Shown: positions 1 through 8,067, counted from the first letter of the stretch. The stretch: DNA of 64,000 bases from an uncultured Lachnospiraceae bacterium (GCA_947630025.1 CANRFZ010000003.1:62001-126000); one strand, 5' to 3'. The notes: generated by a model not told the origin, from the letters alone. Numbers and translations are program-made.

Positions 1-454
1 GATACGATTCGTATACCGGTTCCCCGTTTATATACACATACCCATCTGCGAACGTGACGGAATCGCCGGGGAGACCGATGATCCGCTTGATCAGGATGCC
101 GCCGTCTGCCAGCCCGTCGTGCTTGAAAATAACGATATCGCCCCTCTGGGGATCATTCTTCACATAGGCAAGCCCATTTACCAAGGCTATGTCTCCCTGC
201 TTAATTGTCGGCTCCATGGACGACGTAGAAACCCTTGCGCCGGTAATCACGAAAGAGAAAAAGAGGTAGGCGCAGACTGCAGCCGACACCCATACCACTG
301 CTGCCGTTCCCAGCTTCACTACTCTGCCGTTCCGGTTTTCTTCTGTTTTGTCCGCTTTTTTCCTGTTCTTCTCCACCATAGCCTTCTTCCCAGCCTTTTT
401 CGCCATCTTCTTTCTGCTGCTTCTGCCGCCAGCCATGCCATCGCCTTTTTCCAT
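1..454 (-). CDS. lepB: Signal peptidase I (S26 family), 3' end beyond window
   Basis: Membrane-anchored serine/lysine protease that removes signal peptides from secreted precursors. About 151 residues are present and the C-terminus runs off the window. A lysine-rich cytoplasmic N-terminus (1-46) is followed by one membrane segment (about 47-71), the nucleophile motif SSMEPT (Ser79) and the general-base region LIKRIIGLPGD (Lys123). The start ATG at 454 has an AAAGG element about ten bases upstream; an ATG six codons in (MAGG) is an alternative. It is divergent from the Xre regulator, and the intergenic region carries that regulator's putative operator, so the two may be co-regulated. The family call is firm; which paralogue it is cannot be told from a fragment. 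Confidence 0.93.
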   Translation of the reverse strand, partial: MEKGDGMAGGRSSRKKMAKKAGKKAMVEKNRKKADKTEENRNGRVVKLGTAAVVWVSAAVCAYLFFSFVITGARVSTSSMEPTIKQGDIALVNGLAYVKNDPQRGDIVIFKHDGLADGGILIKRIIGLPGDSVTFADGYVYINGEPVYESY

Positions 455-475
455 AAAAAATTAGCCTTTCGTATA

Positions 476-503
476 TTGAAAAAATATATTTATGTTGTAT
501 AAT
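476..503 (+). promoter_or_regulatory. Promoter of the Xre regulator
   Basis: TTGAAA at 476-481, a 16-base spacer and TATAAT at 498-503. The predicted transcript starts near 510, about 60 bases before the ATG at 573. The -10 is part of the left half of the inverted repeat at 497-529. Confidence 0.6.
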
Positions 504-529
504 AATATTTATCAATATGAATATTATAC
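497..529. promoter_or_regulatory. Inverted repeat, putative Xre operator 1
   Basis: GTATAATA (497-504) and its exact reverse complement TATTATAC (522-529) flank a 17-base AT-rich centre. The left half overlaps the -10 of the promoter reading right, and the whole site lies between lepB and the Xre gene. The same half-site forms a perfect contiguous palindrome over another -10 at 2632-2649, which suggests one regulator acts at both. Confidence 0.5.
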
Positions 530-572
530 GAAAGGAGACGCAGGCTATCTATTCCGTCCTGCACTAATCTTT

Positions 573-1304
573 ATGAATAAACGGACATTTCAAGGCAATC
601 CTCAACTTGTCGGGCCTCGTATCGCGCTTCTTAGAACAAAACGCGGGCTGAGCCAGTCTGAACTTGCCGAGATGCTGAGTGAATGTTCTTCGCGCGAGAC
701 TCCCTATTCCCTCCAGCTTATTTCCGCATGGGAGCAGGGCCGGAGAATCCCGACGGACAAAATGATCGAAACCCTCGCGGCCTTTTTCGACGTGACGGAG
801 GAATATATCCTCGGCATTTCCAGCTCCCCGGATTCCAGCGACGCATCCGAAGATAACCGGAAAAACATCATCCGGAAACAGGATTTGAAAAAATACCATG
901 GAATGCCTGTATGGGTGGCTTTCAACAATATGGCCCATAAAGACCAGTATGCGATCCTGAACATGGACAACGAAACGCTTGTTATGATGAAAGGCTATAT
1001 CTCAATCTCGCATCCCAATGTAAAGGCTATTTATTCAAGCGTACCAGATTATGCAAGTATTACCTCCATAAACGGACGTTTTCCGATGGATATGGCCACA
1101 CTGCTTAATGCAAAGACAAAGATGGTATGGGTGGAGACAAAAAGTTCCGACCCCGAGGTACAGGGACTTTATAACGGCTGGTACCAGAAAAACCAGCTTA
1201 ATACGATGTTAATCAACTCCATCGGGCTGACGCTTCCCTTTTCTGGCCTGAACATCTCCTATTATGCGTATCTGAACAACAACGAAGGCGGAAAACCGAT
1301 CTAA
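573..1304 (+). CDS. Xre/Cro-family transcriptional regulator, 243 aa
   Basis: Probable DNA-binding repressor. A helix-turn-helix of the Xre type lies near residues 10-73 of the chosen product (PRIALLRTKRGLSQSELAEM through DVTEEYILGI). The C-terminal 150 residues match no family I can name. The frame is open back to 492, but the promoter -10 and operator lie inside that extension, so I chose the ATG at 573. Its ribosome binding site is poor; the nearest good element, AAAGGAG at 531-537, is about 35 bases away, so the start is uncertain. The stop codon overlaps the stop of the convergent ParB-like gene by three bases. Confidence 0.8.
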   Translation: MNKRTFQGNPQLVGPRIALLRTKRGLSQSELAEMLSECSSRETPYSLQLISAWEQGRRIPTDKMIETLAAFFDVTEEYILGISSSPDSSDASEDNRKNIIRKQDLKKYHGMPVWVAFNNMAHKDQYAILNMDNETLVMMKGYISISHPNVKAIYSSVPDYASITSINGRFPMDMATLLNAKTKMVWVETKSSDPEVQGLYNGWYQKNQLNTMLINSIGLTLPFSGLNISYYAYLNNNEGGKPI

Positions 1305-2386
1305 TACCGCTCCGTTTGGTTCCATGATTTTTTGATTTTTTTGATCAGATCATCTAGCATTGATACAACTGTGCCCCTGTCAGAAATATCGGAGATATCC
1401 GACACACGGAACTTAATCCTTTCAATCAAGGACTCAATTTCCTCGACCGGCGAAACTACCATTTCATCCGTGTCCTGTCCCGCAGCCGTGTAGTATCCGA
1501 TGCCATCATCCGCCCCGGAAGCGCCATAATCAGTATATGCGTTTATCCCATCGCCGTCATCCGGCATCTGCCCGAATGGTATGAAACCATCACTTTCCGG
1601 TTCTGCAGAAATTTCTTCTTTGCTGTCTGCGGAATCCATCACTTCATTTTTTTCTGTTTTCTTCTTTTCGTTCTCGGTCTTCCTCTCCCGCTTCAGCCGT
1701 ATACTGTCAAGCTGCCATTCCACCTGCTTGCGCGACAGTTCCTTGATATTTCCTTCAGGAGCGCTTTCCAGAAGGCTTCTATATACCATCCTCTGCACTT
1801 CTGCATTTTCTTTCGCCAGCGGAATGTAGTAGGTCCACGGAAAATCTTTCGTATCGCAAAGTTCCTGCAGCTCAGGTATCAGGTTGAGAATGGAAAGATA
1901 TCTCTGCACCGAGCCCTCGCCCATATTGAACTTTTCAGCCAGCGCCGCCCTCTTTCTTCCCTTATAGTCTACCTTGCGCTTCACCAGCACATTTTTCTCG
2001 TAATATTCTATCGCCCGGGCCCTTCTTAACGGAGTAAGATCACGCTGATGGATGTTACTCATGATAAGCTGCTCCGCCGCGGCGGAGGAATCCTTGTATT
2101 CGCTTACGATGCAGGGAATCGTTTCATATCCGAGCTGCTTGCAGGCAAGATACCTCCGATGCCCTGCGTTGATTTCATATCTGCCGCCCGGCTTTGCAAA
2201 GACCTCGATCGCTCCATGGAACCCGCCTTCTTTTATCTCATTAGCCAGAAAATCTATGTCCGTGTAGCCGAAAATATACTCATTGTCAGGATTCATGTCA
2301 ATCAGGCTAAGCTCGATATCTCTGATCTGGTGATCCATTTCGGTATCGCCCGCTTTTTTAATTGCCTTGTTTACCGTCATGTCCAA
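1301..2386 (-). CDS. ParB/Spo0J-like partition or DNA-binding protein, 361 aa
   Basis: Has a ParB N-terminal domain (about residues 20-115, with INAGHRRYLACKQLG as the equivalent of the arginine-rich CTP-binding patch), then a helix-turn-helix region (about 145-185, RAALAEKFNMGEGSVQRYL). The C-terminal 120 residues are acidic and low-complexity. No ParA lies beside it, unlike the chromosomal parAB locus, so it looks like a plasmid or mobile-element ParB-like protein that may act alone as a regulator. It is convergent and stop-overlapping with the Xre gene and divergent from the ParR-like gene. Confidence 0.82.
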   Translation of the reverse strand: MDMTVNKAIKKAGDTEMDHQIRDIELSLIDMNPDNEYIFGYTDIDFLANEIKEGGFHGAIEVFAKPGGRYEINAGHRRYLACKQLGYETIPCIVSEYKDSSAAAEQLIMSNIHQRDLTPLRRARAIEYYEKNVLVKRKVDYKGRKRAALAEKFNMGEGSVQRYLSILNLIPELQELCDTKDFPWTYYIPLAKENAEVQRMVYRSLLESAPEGNIKELSRKQVEWQLDSIRLKRERKTENEKKKTEKNEVMDSADSKEEISAEPESDGFIPFGQMPDDGDGINAYTDYGASGADDGIGYYTAAGQDTDEMVVSPVEEIESLIERIKFRVSDISDISDRGTVVSMLDDLIKKIKKSWNQTERY

Positions 2387-2533
2387 TTCCTCTCTTTCCT
2401 GCGCCTTTTGTCTTTTTTACACATCCTGATTCCTTTACAGGAATCTATACTTCTATCTCATATTAATCTCCATTCCGCCGCCTTTTCGGTTATGGATCGC
2501 CTTCGACTTCATTGTATATTCCTCTCTTGAATC

Positions 2534-2561
2534 ATCTTACCAAAAAACAGTGATTTGTCAA
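2534..2561 (-). promoter_or_regulatory. Promoter of the ParB-like gene
   Basis: On the minus strand TTGACA (2561-2556), a 16-base spacer and TAAGAT (2539-2534). It implies a leader of about 140 bases, which includes a small hairpin (GATTCC/GGAATC near 2428-2445). The 408-base gap 2387-2794 otherwise holds only this promoter and the divergent one at 2621. Confidence 0.55.
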
Positions 2562-2620
2562 TGAAAGCGCGCCAAACGTAACCACCCGTGCAGTTTTTTC
2601 CTAAAATATATGAAAAACGC

Positions 2621-2649
2621 TTGACAAAATGATATTATACGTATAATAT
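2621..2649 (+). promoter_or_regulatory. Strong promoter overlapped by a perfect 18-bp palindrome
   Basis: TTGACA (2621-2626), 16 bases, TATAAT (2643-2648), driving the ParR-like gene. The palindrome ATATTATACGTATAATAT (2632-2649) covers the whole -10 and half of the spacer, so a bound dimer would exclude RNA polymerase. Each half matches the repeat at 497-529 next to the Xre gene. Confidence 0.65.
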
Positions 2650-2800
2650 ACAAATTGAAAGTGTTGATTCATTCTATGCGAACAGAAAGGAGAAAAAATG
2701 AAAAAAACTTCCATTAGATACCATCCAGTTCATTTTGATACGTACATAAATGTGAAATGATATTTTAAATTTTTGAAGACAAGTAAAGGAGGATGTGCAC

Positions 2801-3085
2801 ATGAATAAAATAAATGATAACAAGATGAAAAAACATCTGATCTTCCACTGTGATGATCCTAGGGAAATAAGGGTTTTTGTTGTTTTAGACAAAATTGGAC
2901 ATGACCAGTCACTTCTTATTATAAAATTGGTGGATGACTTTTTTTGCAAATGCGGTATAGACGAAAATACTTCCAGCAAAGATTTAAGGTTTGCGGTGAA
3001 AACTTTCCTCGAGGAAGCAAACGGTATGTCTCAGGTGAAGATCAATACATTTAACGAAATTATTGGTCGCAGACAAATTCCATAA
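2801..3085 (+). CDS. Small ParR-like protein, 94 aa, probably truncated by frameshift
   Basis: ATG at 2801 is preceded by AAAGGAGG at the ideal distance (2785-2792). The 94-residue product has a short basic N-terminus followed by an alternating hydrophobic segment and helices (VFVVLDKIGHDQSLLIIKLV), resembling ribbon-helix-helix centromere-binding proteins such as ParR. That resemblance is by eye and tentative. The following DNA encodes a coherent continuation in another frame and then returns to this frame (see 3085-3295), so the TAA at 3083 may be a frameshift artefact. No ParM-type ATPase is adjacent. Confidence 0.55.
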   Translation: MNKINDNKMKKHLIFHCDDPREIRVFVVLDKIGHDQSLLIIKLVDDFFCKCGIDENTSSKDLRFAVKTFLEEANGMSQVKINTFNEIIGRRQIP

Positions 3086-3295
3086 TGTCACTTACTTTTC
3101 TCTTGCAGAATTTCACCGGCATCCAGCAGATGTCGCATCAGAATGCCCCTGCTGCCCCGCCCCAGCCGCCGCAGGCGTTAAGATCTCCAAAAGGAGAAAG
3201 TACTGCCTTACGGCAGCTCAGACAAGGAGACGGACGACGAAGATAAGGAGTTTATCAACAATCTTAATTCCGGCTTTGACTGCTTTCTGTCTTAG
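3085..3295 (+). pseudogene. Displaced 3' part of the ParR-like gene
   Basis: An ATG overlapping the upstream TAA (TAATG) opens a frame with a proline-rich stretch (APAAPPQPPQ). At about 3190, in an AAAAGGAGAAAG run, meaning passes to a third reading that ends in DEDKEFINNLNSGFDCFLS and TAG at 3293-3295. That last reading is in the same frame as the ATG at 2801. A -1 and a +1 shift therefore cancel, as expected for one gene broken by two small indels. If expressed as it stands, the 3085 ORF gives 53 residues ending at 3246. Confidence 0.5.
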
Positions 3296-3314
3296 TGTCG
3301 AAAAATACTGACAT

Positions 3315-3346
3315 AAAAAACGTGACCACGGTGGTCACGTTTTTTA
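3315..3346 (+). terminator. Rho-independent terminator
   Basis: CGTGACCAC and GTGGTCACG pair perfectly (3321-3339) and are flanked by A6 and T6, followed by a second T-run. It ends the ParR-like transcript and could work in both directions. Confidence 0.85.
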
Positions 3347-3472
3347 GTTTTTTTTAAATACGCGCCTTTCCTTATATAGTGTAATAATTGTTTGCAACAA
3401 TGCCGGCGCCGCAGATCGGTGCAAAGAAGCGCGCATCCTCACCCGCCCAAACAGATATTCTCTTGAATAGAA

Positions 3473-3718
3473 TCAACGCGCTTCGGATGCTTCTTTTTCT
3501 GCATCCCGATCCGCATCCCGCACAAATTCCAACAGATCGCCGGGCTGACAGTCCAGCACGTCGCAGATTGCGTTCAGCGTGGAAAAGCGGATCGCGCTCA
3601 CCTTGCCCGTCTTGATATTGGAGAGGTTCACATTGGCGATGCCTACCTTTTCCGCCAGCTCATTCAGCGAAATCTTCCTGTCCGCCATCATCCTGTCCAG
3701 TCGCAATATAATAGCCAT
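3473..3718 (-). CDS. Small Xre-family regulator (YozG-like), 81 aa
   Basis: Almost the whole protein is one helix-turn-helix (residues 5-66: LRLDRMMADRKISLNELAEK through LNAICDVLDCQPGDLLEF), followed by a short charged tail. Proteins of this size and motif are commonly encoded next to DUF2975 membrane proteins, as here, and are thought to regulate that operon. It lies 32 bases downstream of the DUF2975 gene on the same strand and probably shares its promoter at 4420-4448. Confidence 0.85.
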   Translation of the reverse strand: MAIILRLDRMMADRKISLNELAEKVGIANVNLSNIKTGKVSAIRFSTLNAICDVLDCQPGDLLEFVRDADRDAEKEASEAR

Positions 3719-3750
3719 ATCTCTGCCCTCGCTTTTCTTCCACGGCCCGC

Positions 3751-4323
3751 TTACAGTGTCTCGTCGGATTGTCTTTGCAGCTCACATCCGTAATCCAGTA
3801 TACAGTATACACACCAGAATGCGATTCCCACGACTGCCCCGAAAAACAGGCTTTCCATTAAGGCCAGCAGCGTGATCAGAATAAACGGCAGGCTTAAATT
3901 TTTGAGAATCACAGGGCGAAACGGCGAGTCACTGTCACGGATCTCACGAAAGGTTTTCGCCACCAAATGCAGCATAACCGCAAAAAAGACAAGCAGAACG
4001 CATAGGCCGATCAGATAGGCGCCCAGCTCGCCCAGCCATCCCATATCGATGGTGCTGATCACATCCGAGACTTTTATATCAAAGCCAAACAACTGCATAT
4101 TGACGGTCATCATAAATTCCTCCGGCACTGCCCTTCCTATCTCCTCATAGAGGCGCTCTCCTCCCAGCACATCCGCGGCGATACATCCGATCCCGCACAG
4201 GCATACGATAACCGCCATCGCGATCATAAAGATCTTGCCGATTCTCGTGACGATCAGCGCCACATTACTGCTTTTCTTGATTTTTTCCAATTTATTGTTC
4301 TGTTCGTTCATACTATTCTCCAT
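3751..4323 (-). CDS. DUF2975-family membrane protein
   Basis: A 190-residue protein with four predicted membrane segments (about 23-50, 100-127, 143-160 and 163-180) and a conserved-looking loop (FREIRDSDSPFRPVILKNL) typical of DUF2975. The function is unknown. The partner gene is the small Xre regulator 32 bases downstream. Met5 (ATG at 4311, with GGAG six bases upstream) is at least as good a start as the first ATG. The promoter and a three-copy 21-bp repeat lie upstream. Confidence 0.78.
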   Translation of the reverse strand: MENSMNEQNNKLEKIKKSSNVALIVTRIGKIFMIAMAVIVCLCGIGCIAADVLGGERLYEEIGRAVPEEFMMTVNMQLFGFDIKVSDVISTIDMGWLGELGAYLIGLCVLLVFFAVMLHLVAKTFREIRDSDSPFRPVILKNLSLPFILITLLALMESLFFGAVVGIAFWCVYCILDYGCELQRQSDETL

Positions 4324-4419
4324 TCCCGCGCAACCCCTGCGCGCTTTTCCAGATATCTACAGTTGCGTTCCCGCGGTTCAACGGACTCCCGCGCAGCGTC
4401 CTGCTCGTCCGTTATGGTC

Positions 4420-4448
4420 AGTATAGCAGTAGTATTTATGTTTGTCAA
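4420..4448 (-). promoter_or_regulatory. Promoter of the DUF2975/Xre operon
   Basis: Minus strand: TTGACA (4448-4443), a 17-base spacer, TATACT (4425-4420). The spacing is ideal. The -35 lies inside the first unit of the repeat array at 4433-4490. The 528-base gap 4324-4851 holds this promoter, that array, a pair of direct repeats (4603-4660) and the methyltransferase promoter. Confidence 0.75.
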
Positions 4449-4490
4449 TATATTTTTAATGTTTATCGTTAAATTTTTAATGTTTATTGT
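4433..4490. repeat. Three 21-bp direct repeats upstream of the DUF2975 promoter
   Basis: Units built around TTTTTAATGTTTAT: ATGTTT occurs at 4438, 4459 and 4480, exactly 21 bases apart (two helical turns). Units two and three share a 14-base core; the unit overlapping the -35 is more diverged. This is the layout of stacked binding sites on one face of the helix, probably for the downstream Xre protein. Confidence 0.6.
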
Positions 4491-4602
4491 CAGTCCAAAT
4501 CTCACTGGGAATCTTGGATGACAATTCCGTTAAAGGCTTAAAATTTCCACACCGAACGAGGTAAATAGCAAGCCGAGCGGTTTTTGGTGATGAGAAAATT
4601 GA

Positions 4603-4660
4603 ATCATTTCAAAAGTTTTTTGACCCGTAATTAGATCACGAAATTAGATCATTTCAAAAG
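4603..4660. repeat. Direct repeats upstream of the restriction-modification genes
   Basis: ATCATTTCAAAAG occurs at 4603-4615 and 4648-4660, and AATTAGATCA occurs at 4629-4638 and 4642-4651. They lie 40-120 bases upstream of the methyltransferase promoter. They may be control sites or an old insertion scar. Confidence 0.4.
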
Positions 4661-4701
4661 ATATGTTTTTAGAAAAATCGAAAATATGTTCGAATTATCT
4701 C

Positions 4702-4730
4702 TTGCTTTTTTGAAAATACAATAGTATAAT
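4702..4730 (+). promoter_or_regulatory. Promoter of the restriction-modification operon
   Basis: TTGCTT (4702-4707), a 17-base spacer, TATAAT (4725-4730). The transcript would have a leader of about 115 bases. Confidence 0.55.
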
Positions 4731-4851
4731 AAGGGAAAAATCCGGTACTAAATTCTTCCCAGAGCGTCACGGATTCCCCGGATGGCAAAGTTAATTCCGA
4801 AGAATTTACTTATTTGCCTCGCCGCATAAACGCCCCGAAATGAGGATTGAC

Positions 4852-6000
4852 ATGAAACAGGTACATTTCAGAGTTGACGATGAACTGTATAATGAATTAA
4901 ATGCTTATTCGCTAATGGCTGAGCAGACAATGCAGGACTGCGTCAGGGAGGCGGTCGCATACTATGTCACCGATATCAGAAAAAAGCTGCAGCCTGTAGA
5001 AAATAACAAATTTACCTTTAGCGATTTATTCGCCGGTATAGGCGGGATGCGAATTGCGTTTGAAAAAGCCGGAGGCCGCTGCGTTTACTCGAATGAATGG
5101 AATAAATATAGTCAGCAGACTTATTTTGCAAATTTTGGAGAGCAGCCGGAAGGAGATATTACGCAAGTACCCGCTTCATCCATCCCGGATCATGATATTT
5201 TAGTGGCGGGTTTTCCGTGCCAGCCTTTCTCTATTGCCGGCGTTTCCAAAAAAAACAGCTTGGGCCGGGCTACCGGATTTGAAGATAAAACCCAGGGAAC
5301 GCTTTTCTTCGATGTCTGCCGGATCTTAAAAGAAAAAAGGCCCAAAGCCTTTATGTTGGAAAATGTAAAAAATCTGTGCAGTCACGATAAAGGCAGAACC
5401 TTTCAAATCATGTTGGAATCATTGGAAGAATTAGATTATAGCGTGTTTTATGATGTGCTGGATGGACAAAATTATGTTCCGCAGCACAGGGAACGCATTC
5501 TGATTGTGGGATTTGACCGCAAAGCATATGGAAAGCGTATAAAGTTTGATTTTGCCCTTACGCCCAAATACCCCAAACCCGTTATGCAGGATATTCTGGA
5601 AACGAATGTCGACGCGAAATATACTTTATCAGACAAATTATGGACATATCTCCAAAACTATGCGGCAAAGCATAAAGAAGCGGGGAACGGCTTCGGATAT
5701 GGGATTGCACCGTTAGACGGCGTATCAAGAACGCTCAGCGCAAGATATTACAAAGACGGCTCTGAAATATTGATTGAACAACCGGGAAACAACCCGCGGA
5801 GGCTGACTCCCCGTGAATGTGCAAGATTACAGGGATTCCCGGAAAATTTTAAAATACCGGTGTCTGACACGCAAGCCTACCGGCAATTCGGAAATTCCGT
5901 TGTAGTGCCGCTGATGGAAAATGTGGCGGAACTGATCATAAAGAAAATGACAGAACTGGAACTGCCTGAAAAAGGAGAACTGCAAAGGATGGTGATTTAG
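4852..6000 (+). CDS. DNA (cytosine-5)-methyltransferase, EcoRII/Dcm-like, with N-terminal RHH-like segment
   Basis: Transfers methyl from S-adenosylmethionine to cytosine C5 and should protect the host from the adjacent nuclease. Motifs in order: [11 protein letters not shown] (about 56-65), [13 protein letters not shown] with catalytic Cys123, [42 protein letters not shown]; all are intact. Residues 1-45 ([20 protein letters not shown] and on) look like a ribbon-helix-helix DNA-binding unit, which could autoregulate the operon. I chose ATG 4852, seven bases after GAGGA, over ATG 4840. The next gene starts at the base after the stop. A CCWGG target is inferred from the nuclease. AT-rich codons suggest transfer. 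Confidence 0.93.
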   Translation: MKQVHFRVDDELYNELNAYSLMAEQTMQDCVREAVAYYVTDIRKKLQPVENNKFTFSDLFAGIGGMRIAFEKAGGRCVYSNEWNKYSQQTYFANFGEQPEGDITQVPASSIPDHDILVAGFPCQPFSIAGVSKKNSLGRATGFEDKTQGTLFFDVCRILKEKRPKAFMLENVKNLCSHDKGRTFQIMLESLEELDYSVFYDVLDGQNYVPQHRERILIVGFDRKAYGKRIKFDFALTPKYPKPVMQDILETNVDAKYTLSDKLWTYLQNYAAKHKEAGNGFGYGIAPLDGVSRTLSARYYKDGSEILIEQPGNNPRRLTPRECARLQGFPENFKIPVSDTQAYRQFGNSVVVPLMENVAELIIKKMTELELPEKGELQRMVI

Positions 6001-7200
6001 ATGGCTGCAAGGTATGTGGAAGCAGCAATACAATCAGTTCTTAACAGTGAACAAAATTTCTGCAAATTTTTATCTGCCAATGACACGGGCGCCACGGGCA
6101 GTCATCAGTCCGGAATCCTGATTTCCAAATCTGCAGCGGAAATGCTATTTGGCAGGCAGGAACTCCGTCGGGAAAATATTATCAAAAGAAGTGTAAAAAT
6201 CAGGTGGCAGGAAGATATTGAAACGGAAAATAATTTTACCTATTATAAAAGCAAAAATGAACTGCGCATCACACGATTCGGGAGGGGCTTCCCTTTTTTA
6301 ACCCCTGCGCAGACAGGAGCTTTATTCATATTTACAAAACAGACGCATACCGATTATAGCGGTTACTTTCTGGAAACGGATGAAGAAATAGAGGAATTTC
6401 TTGATACCTTTGGCATCAGTCCGACAGAAACCAACCGTTTGATGGATGTGCAGAATATATCGGCAGAAACGCAGGAAAAGCTGGCAATACAGGAATTTAT
6501 CCGAGGGCTTGGCGTAGATTTCCCGGCGTCGGATGTGATGTCGGCGGCGGCCAGAGAAATAGAAGAACAGGCACATGACCACGCAGAATATGTTCGTTCA
6601 AATCCGGATGAAAAAATGATCCGTTGGACGAATATGGAATACGCTCTTTTCAGGGCATTGGAATATGAAAGGTACGGAGAAATTATCACAAAGGGATTCC
6701 GTTCCGTGGACGAATTTGTGAGAATTGCCAACATGGTATTGAACCGCCGCAAGAGCCGTGCAGGAAAAAGCCTCGAACATCATCTGTCGGCCATATTTGA
6801 CGGAAATGGAATACAATATTCCTCTCAGGCAATTACGGAAGGGAACAAGAAACCGGATTTCCTGTTCCCTTCACAGGCGGCATACCACGATACTGCATTT
6901 CCGGCTGACTGCCTTATTTCATTAGCCGCAAAAACAACTTGTAAAGATCGTTGGAGACAGGTGATAACAGAGGCAGATCGTTTAAAAGACAAGCCGAAAT
7001 ATCTCTGCACGCTTCAACAGGGAATATCGGCTGCACAAATGGATGAAATGCAGGCCGAAAATGTGATACTGGTTGTACCGAAACCATATATAGCGGCTTA
7101 TCCCAAAGACCGGCAGGACAGGATATGGACACTGGCGCGGTTTGTGCAATATGTAAAAACAGTCGAGAAAGCGGCCCCAACGACAACCGATCAGTATTAG
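6001..7200 (+). CDS. EcoRII-type type II restriction endonuclease
   Basis: At 399 residues it has the size of full EcoRII (type IIE: an N-terminal effector DNA-binding domain plus a C-terminal PD-(D/E)XK-like nuclease), not of the shorter PspGI form. The N-terminal SANDTGATGSHQSG (25-38) and C-terminal KKPDFLFPSQAAYHD and AAKTTCKDRW are EcoRII hallmarks. Tyr295, Lys311 and Lys315 have the 16- and 4-residue spacing I recall for the EcoRII catalytic Tyr308, Lys324 and Lys328. The expected site is CCWGG, with cleavage stimulated by a second site. It starts directly after the methyltransferase stop, so methyltransferase is made first. No Vsr repair gene is seen nearby. Confidence 0.9.
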   Translation: MAARYVEAAIQSVLNSEQNFCKFLSANDTGATGSHQSGILISKSAAEMLFGRQELRRENIIKRSVKIRWQEDIETENNFTYYKSKNELRITRFGRGFPFLTPAQTGALFIFTKQTHTDYSGYFLETDEEIEEFLDTFGISPTETNRLMDVQNISAETQEKLAIQEFIRGLGVDFPASDVMSAAAREIEEQAHDHAEYVRSNPDEKMIRWTNMEYALFRALEYERYGEIITKGFRSVDEFVRIANMVLNRRKSRAGKSLEHHLSAIFDGNGIQYSSQAITEGNKKPDFLFPSQAAYHDTAFPADCLISLAAKTTCKDRWRQVITEADRLKDKPKYLCTLQQGISAAQMDEMQAENVILVVPKPYIAAYPKDRQDRIWTLARFVQYVKTVEKAAPTTTDQY

Positions 7201-7223
7201 CGGCCCAACACCCCACCGAACGA

Positions 7224-7252
7224 TTGTATTCCGCCCGCCCATGTGTTATACT
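7224..7252 (+). promoter_or_regulatory. Promoter of pflA
   Basis: TTGTAT (7224-7229), a 17-base spacer, TATACT (7247-7252), about 38 bases before the start codon. It implies that pflA is transcribed separately from the restriction genes. Confidence 0.5.
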
Positions 7253-7290
7253 CAAATCATCCTAGAACTTATTGTAAAGGAGCACACACT

Positions 7291-8067
7291 ATGCAGGGAC
7301 GGATTCATTCACTGGAAAGTTTTGGCACGGTAGACGGCCCCGGCACACGCTTCGTCGTGTTTGTGCAGGGTTGTCCGATGCGCTGCGCATACTGCCACAA
7401 TCCCGACACTTGGGAGATGAATGCGGGAACGCTCATGGAACCGGAAGAAATCTTTGAGCAGTACAGGCGCAATCAGGATTTCTATAAGAACGGCGGCATT
7501 ACCGTCACGGGCGGCGAACCGCTGATGCAGGTGGATTTTCTGATCGACCTGTTTACGATCGCCAAGAAAAACAACGTGCACACCTGCATTGACACTTCCG
7601 GGATCGCCTACAAGACCACTTCCGCACCGGAATGGCTGGCCAAGCTGGATCATCTGATGGAACTGACGGATCTGGTCATGCTGGATATCAAGCACATCGA
7701 CCCGGAGAAGCACAAGGAGCTGACCTTGCAGCCCAACGACGGCATTCTCGCTTTTGCCAAATATCTGGACGAAAAGCACGTGGATGTGTGGATTCGCCAT
7801 GTGGTGGTGCCGGGCATCACGGACGATGACAAATATCTGTATCAGCTCGGCTATTTTATCGGCGGCCTGTCGAATCTCAAAGCCCTCGACGCCCTGCCCT
7901 ATCACACGATGGGAAAACCAAAATACGAGAAGCTGGGCATGAAATACAGGCTGGAGGGCGTAGAGCCGATGGACAAGAACAAGCTGATCGAGAAGAAGAA
8001 GGTCATTCTGGACGGAATCCGCAAGCGCCGCGAGGAGCTGGGCCTGTCTCCGGCGAAGCACATCTAG
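7291..8067 (+). CDS. pflA: Pyruvate formate-lyase activating enzyme (radical SAM)
   Basis: Uses a [4Fe-4S] cluster and S-adenosylmethionine to install the glycyl radical on pyruvate formate-lyase, for anaerobic cleavage of pyruvate to acetyl-CoA and formate. The cluster motif CPMRCAYC (Cys28, 32, 35) is followed by HNPDTW and the GGEP motif (TVTGGEPLMQ); 258 residues is the family size. ATG 7291 was chosen because AAAGGAG sits about nine bases upstream and the product then begins MQGRIHSLESFGTVDGPG as in the family. The partner pflB is usually adjacent but is absent here, so it must lie elsewhere. Confidence 0.95.
   Translation: MQGRIHSLESFGTVDGPGTRFVVFVQGCPMRCAYCHNPDTWEMNAGTLMEPEEIFEQYRRNQDFYKNGGITVTGGEPLMQVDFLIDLFTIAKKNNVHTCIDTSGIAYKTTSAPEWLAKLDHLMELTDLVMLDIKHIDPEKHKELTLQPNDGILAFAKYLDEKHVDVWIRHVVVPGITDDDKYLYQLGYFIGGLSNLKALDALPYHTMGKPKYEKLGMKYRLEGVEPMDKNKLIEKKKVILDGIRKRREELGLSPAKHI

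Noticed and set aside
492-572. 27-codon N-terminal extension of the Xre regulator
   Set aside because: It spans the promoter -10 and the inverted-repeat operator, and has no ribosome binding site, so the downstream ATG at 573 is preferred.
1301-3295. A complete plasmid ParMRC or ParABS partition locus
   Set aside because: Only ParB-like and ParR-like proteins are seen; no ParA or ParM ATPase and no iterated centromere repeats are present.
7309-8061. Long minus-strand open frame antisense to pflA
   Set aside because: It is a shadow of the GC-biased pflA codons, with no ribosome binding site and no recognisable domain.
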